Positions 27,249 through 35,519 of a DNA stretch of 64,000 nucleotides are shown here, piece after piece (positions within the stretch are counted from its first letter, which is position 1; each line of letters starts with the position of its first letter). Origin of the DNA: Gp1-AA122 sp035631655 (lineage in GTDB: Bacteria > Acidobacteriota > Terriglobia > Terriglobales > Acidobacteriaceae); NCBI GenBank assembly GCA_035631655.1, contig DASQIH010000221.1, positions 1 through 64,000 on the forward strand. The letters run 5' to 3'. A program made the translations under genes and the position numbers. Below the pieces are notes generated by a model. That model made no database searches. It saw only the letters and a program-made list of their open reading frames with translations, and had not been told where the DNA came from.

Positions 27249-30200
27249 ATGAAATTCTCCAGCTTAGTCGCACCAGCCATACTATTTCTCGTTGCTTTTA
27301 CGCTTTTCCCTTCTGCACCCCAGAAAACTTCGAAGGAACTCGATTCGTCCGAGGCCGCACGTCTTAACAACCTGGGCTGTGCCTACATGAATCAGCAGCT
27401 TTTTGAAAAGGCTCTGAAAGCTTTCCAGCAGGCCTCCGCTCTTGATCCCAAGCTAGGCGTCGCGCGTATCAACCAAGGCATCGCCTTGGCGAATTTGCAG
27501 CGCATCGACGAGGCAAAGAAGCTGCTGCTTGAAACCATCAAAAACGATCCGAACGACCCGTACGCCTGGTACAACCTGGGGCTGATCGATAAGAATTCCG
27601 GCGAGCCGGAAGCAGCCGTGGACGCATTTAAGCGCGTCACCGAAATCGATCCTAACGATGCCGACACCTGGTATCTGCTGGGCACGGTTTACCTCCAACT
27701 GAAACAGTTGGCGCAGGCCATCGAGTCATTCCAGCACGCGCTCAAGCTGAACCCGCTGCACGCCTCGGCCGAGTTCGGCCTGTCACGCGCTTACCAACAA
27801 TCGGGTGAGACCATGGAAGCCCGCAAACACCTCGCGCGCTTCCAATACATCACCCAGAACAAGCTGGGTGCGACCATGAGCCTGGCTTATGGCGAGCAGG
27901 GGAAATATTCGCGTGCGGAGGAATCGCCTGCTTTCGCGGAGCACGTCCCGCCCGCGATCGAGGTTCGGTTTGTCAACACGACGCAGAGAGCCGGACTTCT
28001 GAATATCGCGGCGCCTCTTGGAAACGATGTGCCGGCCCTTTTAGGTCCTGGTGCTTGCTTTCTAGACTACGACGGTGACGGCAAGCTCGATATTTTTCTC
28101 GCCGATGGTGGCAAACAAGGCGGATTGAGCCTTTACCACAATTCCGGCAACGGCAAATTCGCGGAAGTTTCGAAGAAAGCAGGCCTTGACCCTGCTTTGC
28201 ACGGGACAGCCTGCACGGCCGGCGACTATGACAATGATGGCGCAACCGATCTGGCTGTCAGCGTGGACGGTCGAGTCATTCTGTTGCACAACGAGAAGAA
28301 CGGCACGTTCAAGGATGTCACCGAGGCCAGCGGCATTAAGAGTCAGCACGTTCTGGGCCTGACCTTCATTGACTACGACCACGACGGCGACTTGGATTTG
28401 TATCTCACCCGCCTGAACACGCCGGCTGGTGCTCCCTTTGATGTCCGGACGAGTGGCAACGTCATGTGGCGCAATAACGGAAACGGTACATTCACCGATG
28501 TGACCGAGGCCACGGGGTTAGCAGGCAGTGAACCAAGCATCGCCGCTATCGGCACGGACTACAACAACGACCGCGCAGTAGATATTGTTGCCACTACCCA
28601 GGAACGAATGCCGACGATCTTTGAGAATCCCCGCGAAGGCAAATTCCTGCGCCGGCAGCTATGGCCAGAGTCGATCATTGCGCTGCCGGTCGGTATAGCC
28701 GTCCTCGATTTCGATCACGACGGATGGATGGATATCGCTGTCACACATGCCAATCCCGAAGCTCTGACGCTCTGGCGCAACCGCGAGGGCAAAAGATTTG
28801 AACCCGTGAAGTTGCCTGAGACGCGTTGGATTGCGGCCTGGGGTGTCGCTGCGATCGATTATGACAATGACGGCTGGGTCGATCTGGCCGCGGTGGGCGT
28901 GACTAAAGACGGCAAGGGCGAAATCCGCCTGTTCCGCAATGAAGGCCCAGACGGGTTCAGAGATGTGACTACCGAAGTCGGACTCGACAAAATTGAACTG
29001 AAGGATCCGCGCACCCTGATCACGGGCGACTATGATGGCGACGGCGCCACCGACTTGCTCATCACTCAGAACCACGGCACTGCCGTGCTGCTTCGCAATG
29101 AAGGCGGCAACTGGAACCACTGGCTGCGGCTTTCGCTGAAAGGATTGAACGACAATAAGTCCGCCATCGGTACGAAAGTCGAGGTCTTTGCCGGCGGCAA
29201 TCGCCAGAAGTGGGAAGTCGCGGGGTCTTCGGGTTATCTAGGCCAGAATTCGACGGAAATCATTGCGGGGCTCGGACAGGCAAGAGAAGCAGATGTCGTG
29301 CGCATGCTCTGGCCTACCGGGGTTCTCCAGGATGAGATCCAGATTGCAGGAAACCGCCAGCAGGAGTTTACGGAAATTGATCGCCGTGGCAGTTCCTGCC
29401 CCACGCTGTTCGCCTGGAACGGCAACCGTTACGAATTAGTTGGCGATACGCTGGGCGCGGGCGTAGTCGGCCACTGGGTTGGGCCCGGGCAGCGCAATAT
29501 TCCGCGCCCCACCGAGTACATCAAACTTGACCGCAACAAGCTGCGCACGAAGGACGGCAAGCTCAGCTTCCGCTTCATGGAACCACTGGAAGAAGCTGTG
29601 TACCTTGACCAGGTGCGGTTGCTGGCGGTGGACCACCCCGCTGAGTTCGACGTTTATCCCAACGAGTATTTCGCCAGCAATCCGCCGTATCCTGTGTTCA
29701 AGATAGTTTTTAGCCATGATGCGCGTCCACCCGCTGGAGCCTGGGACGAGCACGGCCATAACCTCCTCCCTGATTTGCTGGCACACCGCTATTTCGGCGA
29801 CTTCGAGGTGCTCCCCTTCCAAGGCTTCACTAAAATGCATAGCCTCGAGCTCGATTTAGGCAAGCCCTACGGCGGTGGTCCGCTCTGGCTGCTGATGCAC
29901 GGCGAAATTGAGTACTTCACCGCAACCAGCATGTATGCCGCTGACCAAGCCGGGCTCCAGCCCGTGGCGCCTTACCTGGAAGCCTTGGATTCTCCGGGAA
30001 AGTGGGTTCGCGCCACGGATGATATGGGGTTTCCGGCGGGGGGTGCGCGCACCATGACCGCCGAGCTGACGGGTAAGTTGCCGCAAGGTACGCAGCACAT
30101 TCGCCTCTGGACGAATCTGCAGATTTATTGGGACAGCATCCTGGTGGATCGCACAAACCAGCAGCAACGTTCCAGGATCACAACGGTTCCGCTCACGCGC

Positions 30201-30677
30201 GCCGATCTGCGCTTCCACGGTTTTCCCCTGAAAATCGAAGGCAAGCCGCCCGGCAACGTGAAGTACGTTTATGAGAAGGCCAGTCCCACCGGGCCGTACA
30301 CGCGTCCCGCGGGCGCTTACACACGCTATGGCGACGTCCGTCCCCTGCTAACCGGCTCCGACGATCGTATGGCCGTGTTCGGATCGGGCGACGAGATCGC
30401 ACTGGACTTCGATCCCTCTCAGTTGCCGGTTCTCCCCAAAGGCTGGACCCGGGACTACTTCTTCGTTGCCAATGGCTACGAGAAAGATATGGATTTCTAC
30501 GCCTTCGAGGGGAACACGGTGGACCCGCTTCCGTTCCAAGGCATGGGCAACTATCCGTCCTTGAAAAAATACCCGCTCGATGACGAGCACTTGAATTACC
30601 TGCTCAACTACAACACGCGGTACCGGTCGGGTAATGAGTCCAGAGGCTACTCGTATAATTACGGTTCCCTAAAGTGA
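27249..30677 (+). CDS. TPR/FG-GAP/UnbV protein with long unknown C-terminus
   Basis: A 1142-residue exported protein with a signal peptide (MKFSSLVAPAILFLVAFTLF). About four TPRs occupy residues 35-190 (LNNLGCAYMNQQLFEKALKA). FG-GAP/VCBS loops follow from about 270 to 610 (DYDGDGKLD, DYDNDGATD, DYDHDGDLD, DFDHDGWMD, DYDNDGWVD, DYDGDGATD), and an ASPIC/UnbV domain at about 620-715 (VVRMLWPTG). The last 425 residues form a further domain rich in Trp, Tyr and Pro that I cannot name (CPTLFAWNGNRYELVGDTLG at its start). It repeats the TPR and UnbV themes of the two genes before it, so all three probably serve one envelope process. Confidence 0.85.
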   Translation: MKFSSLVAPAILFLVAFTLFPSAPQKTSKELDSSEAARLNNLGCAYMNQQLFEKALKAFQQASALDPKLGVARINQGIALANLQRIDEAKKLLLETIKNDPNDPYAWYNLGLIDKNSGEPEAAVDAFKRVTEIDPNDADTWYLLGTVYLQLKQLAQAIESFQHALKLNPLHASAEFGLSRAYQQSGETMEARKHLARFQYITQNKLGATMSLAYGEQGKYSRAEESPAFAEHVPPAIEVRFVNTTQRAGLLNIAAPLGNDVPALLGPGACFLDYDGDGKLDIFLADGGKQGGLSLYHNSGNGKFAEVSKKAGLDPALHGTACTAGDYDNDGATDLAVSVDGRVILLHNEKNGTFKDVTEASGIKSQHVLGLTFIDYDHDGDLDLYLTRLNTPAGAPFDVRTSGNVMWRNNGNGTFTDVTEATGLAGSEPSIAAIGTDYNNDRAVDIVATTQERMPTIFENPREGKFLRRQLWPESIIALPVGIAVLDFDHDGWMDIAVTHANPEALTLWRNREGKRFEPVKLPETRWIAAWGVAAIDYDNDGWVDLAAVGVTKDGKGEIRLFRNEGPDGFRDVTTEVGLDKIELKDPRTLITGDYDGDGATDLLITQNHGTAVLLRNEGGNWNHWLRLSLKGLNDNKSAIGTKVEVFAGGNRQKWEVAGSSGYLGQNSTEIIAGLGQAREADVVRMLWPTGVLQDEIQIAGNRQQEFTEIDRRGSSCPTLFAWNGNRYELVGDTLGAGVVGHWVGPGQRNIPRPTEYIKLDRNKLRTKDGKLSFRFMEPLEEAVYLDQVRLLAVDHPAEFDVYPNEYFASNPPYPVFKIVFSHDARPPAGAWDEHGHNLLPDLLAHRYFGDFEVLPFQGFTKMHSLELDLGKPYGGGPLWLLMHGEIEYFTATSMYAADQAGLQPVAPYLEALDSPGKWVRATDDMGFPAGGARTMTAELTGKLPQGTQHIRLWTNLQIYWDSILVDRTNQQQRSRITTVPLTRADLRFHGFPLKIEGKPPGNVKYVYEKASPTGPYTRPAGAYTRYGDVRPLLTGSDDRMAVFGSGDEIALDFDPSQLPVLPKGWTRDYFFVANGYEKDMDFYAFEGNTVDPLPFQGMGNYPSLKKYPLDDEHLNYLLNYNTRYRSGNESRGYSYNYGSLK

Positions 30678-30702
30678 GGTGCCATCGCATAAGTGGTGAC
30701 TT

Positions 30703-30728
30703 GTCATCCTGAGCGAAGCGAAGGATCT
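30703..30728. repeat. Dispersed CCTGAGCGAAGCGAAGGATC-type repeat
   Basis: One copy of a 26-base dispersed sequence, lying 25 bases after the stop of the UnbV gene. Relatives are at 32235, 32299 and 32484 (degenerate), 52410 and as an inverted pair at 60333-60414. The internal GCGAAGCG pattern makes small hairpins possible. It has no coding role here. Confidence 0.8.
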
Positions 30729-30759
30729 CTGCATTTCTTACCGTCCTCGTATTCCGCCG

Positions 30760-30789
30760 GATAAGCACGCTTCATTAAATCGTTTCAAT
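30760..30789. promoter_or_regulatory. Shared 30-base motif with LacI-type operator core, site A
   Basis: The site begins GATAAGCACG and ends with TTAAATCGTTTCAA (30775-30788), an imperfect palindrome around CG like LacI/GalR operators. It matches 35339-35368 at 25 of 30 positions without gaps. It ends 44 bases before the permease start, in the promoter region. Confidence 0.5.
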
Positions 30790-30833
30790 TCCGGTTGACA
30801 CCAGCCCTGACTCCATAATCCAATACGCGCAGC

Positions 30834-32207
30834 ATGGCCAGTTCCGCAACCACATCAACCTCGACTACCGCCCGCCTTAAGCGCTCCCTGACCCTTTGGG
30901 ACCTGATCCTCTATGGCGTTATCGTCATTCAACCGGTCGCCCCGATGTCAGTTTTCGGAGTTCTCAGCGACCGTGGCCGCGGTCACGTTGTGACAACGAT
31001 CCTGATTGCCATGGTCGCCATGCTGTTCACCGCGATTAGTTATGGGCGAATGGCGCGCGCCTATCCCAGTGCCGGCTCGGCTTTCACCTATGTGGGTCAG
31101 GAAATCAATCCTGCTCTGGGCTATGTCACTGGCTGGAGTATGGTGATGGATTACATGCTCAATCCGATGATTTGCATCATCTGGTGCAGCCAGCAGGCGC
31201 ATGTCTTTGCTTCCGGCATACCGTACTGGGTTTGGGCGATTTTCTTTGCCGTGGTGTTTACGGGCCTCAATATTCAGGGTGTGAAGACTTCAGCTCGCGT
31301 GAACGCGGGCCTGGCTGCGGCTATGGGTGTGGTCATCACGATATTCTTCGTGGCTGCCGCGCGCTATATCTTCGGCCATCCGCATGACGGTCCCGGTTTC
31401 TTTACACGTCCGTTCTACGATCCTCGGATGTTCAATGCCAAGGCAGTGCTGGGCGGCACTTCCATCGCTGTGCTGACCTACATTGGTTTTGATGGGATCT
31501 CAACTCTCTCAGAGGAGGCGGAGAATCCGCGCCGCAACATCCTGCTGGCCACGGTCCTGACCTGTCTCGTGATCGGCATACTTTCTGCCATCGAAGTCTA
31601 TGCCGCGCAGTTGGTATGGCCGGCGTCGCGACCGTTCCCGAACGTTGATACCGCTTTCGTACACGTGGCGGCGCAGGCGTGGCGTCCCCTATTGGCGATC
31701 GTAGGATTCACGCTGCTGGTGGCCAACTTCGGTTCCGGCATGGGCGCTCAGCTGGGTGCGGCAAGGCTGCTCTTCGGGATGGGGCGGAGCAACGCGCTGC
31801 CAAAGTCGTTTTTCGGTGCCGTGGATCCGAAGCGACACGTCCCGCGCAATAATGTCGTCTTTGTCGGACTGATCGCATTGACAGGTGCGATTCTCGTGAA
31901 GTTCGGCATATTTAGCTACGGCCTGGGCGCCGAGATGCTGAATTTCGGAGCGCTGATCGCCTTCATGGGCGTAAACGCAGCCGCCCTCGTGCGCTACTAC
32001 GTGCGTGAGCCGGAGAAAAAACTAGGCAATCTCCTGCCGCCGATTTTTGGTTTTGTGATTTGTCTCTTGCTGTGGCTGAACCTGAGCAACCCGGCGAAAA
32101 TCGCAGGCGCGATCTGGATGGCGGCGGGCATCGCCTTTGGCGCCTGGAAGACACACTGGTTCCGCAGCGACCTGGTGAATTTCGAACTGCCCCCGGAAGA
32201 ACAATAG
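30834..32207 (+). CDS. APC-superfamily amino-acid/polyamine permease
   Basis: A 457-residue inner-membrane transporter with about 12 hydrophobic helices. The N-terminal signature (LTLWDLILYGVIVIQPVAPM) and the TM6-like segment TYIGFDGISTLSEEAENPRRN are typical of APC permeases of the PuuP/YeeF type, which take up putrescine or amino acids with protons. The substrate cannot be read from sequence. A 30-base operator-like motif lies just upstream. It converges on the GH2 gene across a repeat-filled gap. Confidence 0.88.
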   Translation: MASSATTSTSTTARLKRSLTLWDLILYGVIVIQPVAPMSVFGVLSDRGRGHVVTTILIAMVAMLFTAISYGRMARAYPSAGSAFTYVGQEINPALGYVTGWSMVMDYMLNPMICIIWCSQQAHVFASGIPYWVWAIFFAVVFTGLNIQGVKTSARVNAGLAAAMGVVITIFFVAAARYIFGHPHDGPGFFTRPFYDPRMFNAKAVLGGTSIAVLTYIGFDGISTLSEEAENPRRNILLATVLTCLVIGILSAIEVYAAQLVWPASRPFPNVDTAFVHVAAQAWRPLLAIVGFTLLVANFGSGMGAQLGAARLLFGMGRSNALPKSFFGAVDPKRHVPRNNVVFVGLIALTGAILVKFGIFSYGLGAEMLNFGALIAFMGVNAAALVRYYVREPEKKLGNLLPPIFGFVICLLLWLNLSNPAKIAGAIWMAAGIAFGAWKTHWFRSDLVNFELPPEEQ

Positions 32208-32517
32208 CCGATGTTCCCCAGCATCCAGCAATCTTGTCATTCCGAGCGAAGCGAGGAATCTGGAGTGGCCTACGGCAATGCATTAAAACTCTGGATGGTC
32301 ATCCTGAGCGGAGCTTAGGCTCGCGAAGCGAGCCCAAGCGGAGTCGACGGACCCCTTACCTGTCGGCGCTACGACGAAAGCAGTGAGGCATTTTCTCCCA
32401 TTCAGTTCGCGGCACAGTGAGAATGCCATGCCACAGCATGGGTCGTGCAAGCAGGAAAGCGGTCCTTCGACTCGGGCTGAAGCCCTCGGTCAGGATGACA
32501 CTTCATTGCGGAACTAC
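32208..32517. other. Repeat-filled gap between convergent genes
   Basis: This 310-base region holds several degenerate copies of the dispersed CCTGAGCGAAGCGAAGG-type repeat (about 32235, 32299 and, inverted, near 32463-32502). It also has a GGCTCGC-GAA-GCGAGCC hairpin at 32318-32334. I see no gene. The hairpins could stop transcription from both sides, but there is no T-run. Confidence 0.7.
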
Positions 32518-35241
32518 TCACTGCAGAACTACATTCCATCCGCTCACTTCCACCGCCGGCGTGGCGTTCGCCAGTTCACTGGCGCGATACGTCGCCGTGA
32601 TCTCTCGCTTCTCTCCCGGCATGAGCGAGAAATAATTGTCCTGCCAGAGCACCGGCAGAATCTCTTCGCCGCCCTTGCCTTTGTTTACCTTCAGCCGGAT
32701 GAAAAATGCCAGGCTCTTGCTGGGATTCTCCAAGGTGACGTGAGTCAGACCTTCTTCGCCCCTGCGCTCGTTCCGGCTGGTCACTTTCAGCGAGACTTTT
32801 GGCAGCTGGCTCAGCGCCGTATAGTCGGCGAACGAAGCCGTCGGCGTCACCCACCATGTGGATTTCTCCCAGTCGAGGGTCTCCGGCTTCGTGGAGAGCC
32901 AGTAAAAGTTTGAACCAACCACTTTGCCGCCGCTGTCTGTCAGAGTAAGCCGCAGAAAGTAGGTCGGGCTTACATCCGCGATTTCCGGCAAGGTGAGGAC
33001 TTTGTTTGTGCTGTCAGCCGCCGCATCCACCATGGCATCCTGGAAGAATTTCTCCGTCATGTCCAGGTTGTAGACCTGGGCCGCTAGCTTCACCCCCTTC
33101 GCATCCTGATATTGGCTGCTGACCACCCAGATCGAGCGGTCATCGTAGCCATACACCGGATGCAGCGCCTCCATGGCTTTCTTAGCGCCAAAATATCCGC
33201 CACCCGGCCGCAAATAGTAGTCATAGAGATGCCAGATCATGGAGGGCCAGCCGTTATTCAGCATCCATTGGATTACGCCAGTCGAAGTGTACTTGTTGCG
33301 GCTGTATGCCTCATACATGGCGCGGATGCCCTCATAGGCCAACAACTGAGATTTCAAGGCAAAATCCTGAACGTTATCCGACTTGCCGTAGCGCGCATTC
33401 AGCGCTTCAGAAAAGACTTGGATATTTTTGAACTCTCCGCCTCCGGCGTGGTAATTCCACCAGTCATCAATCGGCCACAGGTGGTCCTTGCCTAACATCC
33501 GTTCCAGGCTTTCGACGGGAGGCACGGCTGGCCCCATGCTGGTCTCGGTATTAAATCCGTATGCGCCCCCGCAGCCGCCCGGATTGCACTGATAGCGGGA
33601 GTGGTCCTGCACGGAGTCCGCCAACCAATACGAAGGGGCGACGTATTCGTAGGGCCCGGTCATCTTTACCCCGCTTTCGCCGGTGATAGCGGTCGGTTTA
33701 GCTGTGGCCGAGGACACGACCGGATTCGGCCACCGCAATTCCTTTTCGATGGAGAGATACATCTGCTCAACGTCAGGCGGTGGAGGATTGTCGCTGCCGT
33801 TCAGCCACATCACGAGGCTGGGGTGAATGCGCAGCCGGTTGATCTGAGAGCGCAAGGATTCCTGGGCGATCTTGAAATCCGCATCTGACCACTTCGACCA
33901 GTGCTCCCAGTGATCGCAGCAGCACCAGCCGGCCATGATCAGGATGCCTTTCCGGTCGGCCTTGTCGAAGAATTCTGGTGTCTCTAGCTTGCCTTCGAGA
34001 CGAATTGTGTTCAGTCCCATGTCTTGCACGTAGCGGAATTCATCTTCCAAGCGCTGCGAGTCTTCACGCAGCATCATGTCCGGAGTCCAGCCGCCGCCAC
34101 GAATCAGAATTCGCTTACCATTAATCGTGAAGAGAAGTTTGCTGTTGTCCACTACCTGGGACGTAATCTCCCGGATGCCAAAATGCGAGTCTGCCTCGTC
34201 GGATATTCTTCCGTTTACGTCGAATTCCATGTGCAGCGGGTAGAGATTAGGGACCCCCATCTGCGCCGGCCACCACAGGCGAGGGTGGGAAACAGTAAGT
34301 TGGGAGAACTTTTCCGGCTCGAAAGCTATATCCTTCGTTTCACCCGGCGCCAGTTCTACGTCTTGCGAGAATTCTGTCTTCTCGATTTTTCCCTTCAACA
34401 CACCTTTGGCAGGTTTGTCCGCAGCGTTCTTCAGTTGGGCGACGACGGTCAGCTGCGCGCTGTCGTTCGCGGGTGAATTGACCTTCGAAACTACGCCGGG
34501 AAAACGCAAGCTGACGGGCCCACTTGTGGTGACATACACGTCGCGCCAGAGCCCCATATTTTTGTCGGGAGGCGCCGGATTCCAGTCCACGAAGGTGATG
34601 GCCAGGTCGGTTTCGGTCGGCGCGAAGACCTGCACGGCGACGACATTTTCAGCTCCAGGGTGCGCAACTTTGCTGATATCAAACTCGTAAGTTCGCCAGG
34701 CGCCGGCCACCTGCTCCAGATCGCCGATTTTATTGCCATTGACCCAGATGTTGGCCCGGTAGTTGATCCCCTGAAAGTTCAGCCAGATTGTCTTGCCACG
34801 ATAATTGGCGGGCAGAGCAAACGCCTTGCGATACCACCACGAGACCGCAAAAGGGCTGTCTGGTTCCATGGCGACGTTGGAGAAATTTGCCCCGATCGGA
34901 TAGGTCATTCCCGGAATCTGCCGCAAGTTCATCCCAAACTCCAGGTCGGGATATAGCTTTTGCTTCACCAGAGCTGCTATCACGGTCGTGGGCACAGTCA
35001 CGCTGTACCAGTTCTTAGGCTGATACTGGAGGGTAGAGATTACTTCGCCCCCATCCGGCACCTTTCCGGAGGACTGGAGAGTCCAGCCAGCCTTCAAGAG
35101 CAATTTCTCCTTTGCGGCAAGATGGCCAGATGCGGCTTGGGAACGGGTTTCATCCGGCCGAGACTGAGCGCCGAGTATGGGCGGGAAAAGAAAAAGGGCG
35201 AATGAAATCAGGCAAAGCTTGACGACTGCTCGAATCTGCAT
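32518..35241 (-). CDS. Glycoside hydrolase family 2, exo-beta-D-glucosaminidase-like
   Basis: A 907-residue exported enzyme with a signal peptide (MQIRAVVKLCLISFALFLFP) and a GAGG site 8 bases before ATG 35241. It has the GH2 order: N-terminal sugar-binding domain (about 60-240), Ig-like domain (to about 350), TIM barrel (about 365-640) and C-terminal beta domains. Likely catalytic residues are Asp484 in WLNGSDNP and Glu566 in FNTETSMGP. An Asp acid/base with a Glu nucleophile is what I recall for the CsxA-type exo-glucosaminidase subfamily, whereas other GH2 enzymes use two Glu. Chitosan-derived glucosamine oligomers are therefore the likely substrate. It may be co-regulated with the convergent permease. 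Confidence 0.85.
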   Translation of the reverse strand: MQIRAVVKLCLISFALFLFPPILGAQSRPDETRSQAASGHLAAKEKLLLKAGWTLQSSGKVPDGGEVISTLQYQPKNWYSVTVPTTVIAALVKQKLYPDLEFGMNLRQIPGMTYPIGANFSNVAMEPDSPFAVSWWYRKAFALPANYRGKTIWLNFQGINYRANIWVNGNKIGDLEQVAGAWRTYEFDISKVAHPGAENVVAVQVFAPTETDLAITFVDWNPAPPDKNMGLWRDVYVTTSGPVSLRFPGVVSKVNSPANDSAQLTVVAQLKNAADKPAKGVLKGKIEKTEFSQDVELAPGETKDIAFEPEKFSQLTVSHPRLWWPAQMGVPNLYPLHMEFDVNGRISDEADSHFGIREITSQVVDNSKLLFTINGKRILIRGGGWTPDMMLREDSQRLEDEFRYVQDMGLNTIRLEGKLETPEFFDKADRKGILIMAGWCCCDHWEHWSKWSDADFKIAQESLRSQINRLRIHPSLVMWLNGSDNPPPPDVEQMYLSIEKELRWPNPVVSSATAKPTAITGESGVKMTGPYEYVAPSYWLADSVQDHSRYQCNPGGCGGAYGFNTETSMGPAVPPVESLERMLGKDHLWPIDDWWNYHAGGGEFKNIQVFSEALNARYGKSDNVQDFALKSQLLAYEGIRAMYEAYSRNKYTSTGVIQWMLNNGWPSMIWHLYDYYLRPGGGYFGAKKAMEALHPVYGYDDRSIWVVSSQYQDAKGVKLAAQVYNLDMTEKFFQDAMVDAAADSTNKVLTLPEIADVSPTYFLRLTLTDSGGKVVGSNFYWLSTKPETLDWEKSTWWVTPTASFADYTALSQLPKVSLKVTSRNERRGEEGLTHVTLENPSKSLAFFIRLKVNKGKGGEEILPVLWQDNYFSLMPGEKREITATYRASELANATPAVEVSGWNVVLQ

Positions 35242-35338
35242 GTCTCGTTCCTCTTAGGCGTTGCGCCCAGTTGCAGGACTTGATGCTTTGAACGATCTTA
35301 GGAGAAGGATCCAATTCGTCTTACGTCGTCCCGGCTTA

Positions 35339-35368
35339 GATAAGCACGTTTTATTGATACGTTTCAAT
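35339..35368. promoter_or_regulatory. Shared 30-base motif with LacI-type operator core, site B
   Basis: The site begins GATAAGCACG, and its core TTGATACGTTTCAA (35354-35367) is closer to a perfect palindrome than site A. It lies 98 bases upstream of the GH2 gene (minus) and 152 bases upstream of the PpiD-like gene (plus). Confidence 0.55.
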
Positions 35369-35456
35369 AGAATTATATTGCTGCATTTTCGGACTCCTCG
35401 AAAACGATAGGGGGTGGCCGGCTTCGCAGCAAACAACCCACTCCCAAGCCGAGTCA

Positions 35457-35483
35457 TTGCTGTCCGGAGCTGTAGTTTATAAT
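35457..35483 (+). promoter_or_regulatory. Possible sigma-70 promoter
   Basis: A perfect TATAAT (35478-35483) lies 37 bases before the PpiD-like start. TTGCTG (35457-35462) could be the -35, but the 15-base spacer is short. Confidence 0.35.
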
Positions 35484-35519
35484 AATTGTTTCCTCCCTAA
35501 TCTCTGGAGTGACAAGAAG

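Noticed and set aside
30795..30819. TTGACA with CATAAT upstream of the permease as a sigma-70 promoter
   Set aside because: The spacer is only 13 bases, too short for a normal promoter.
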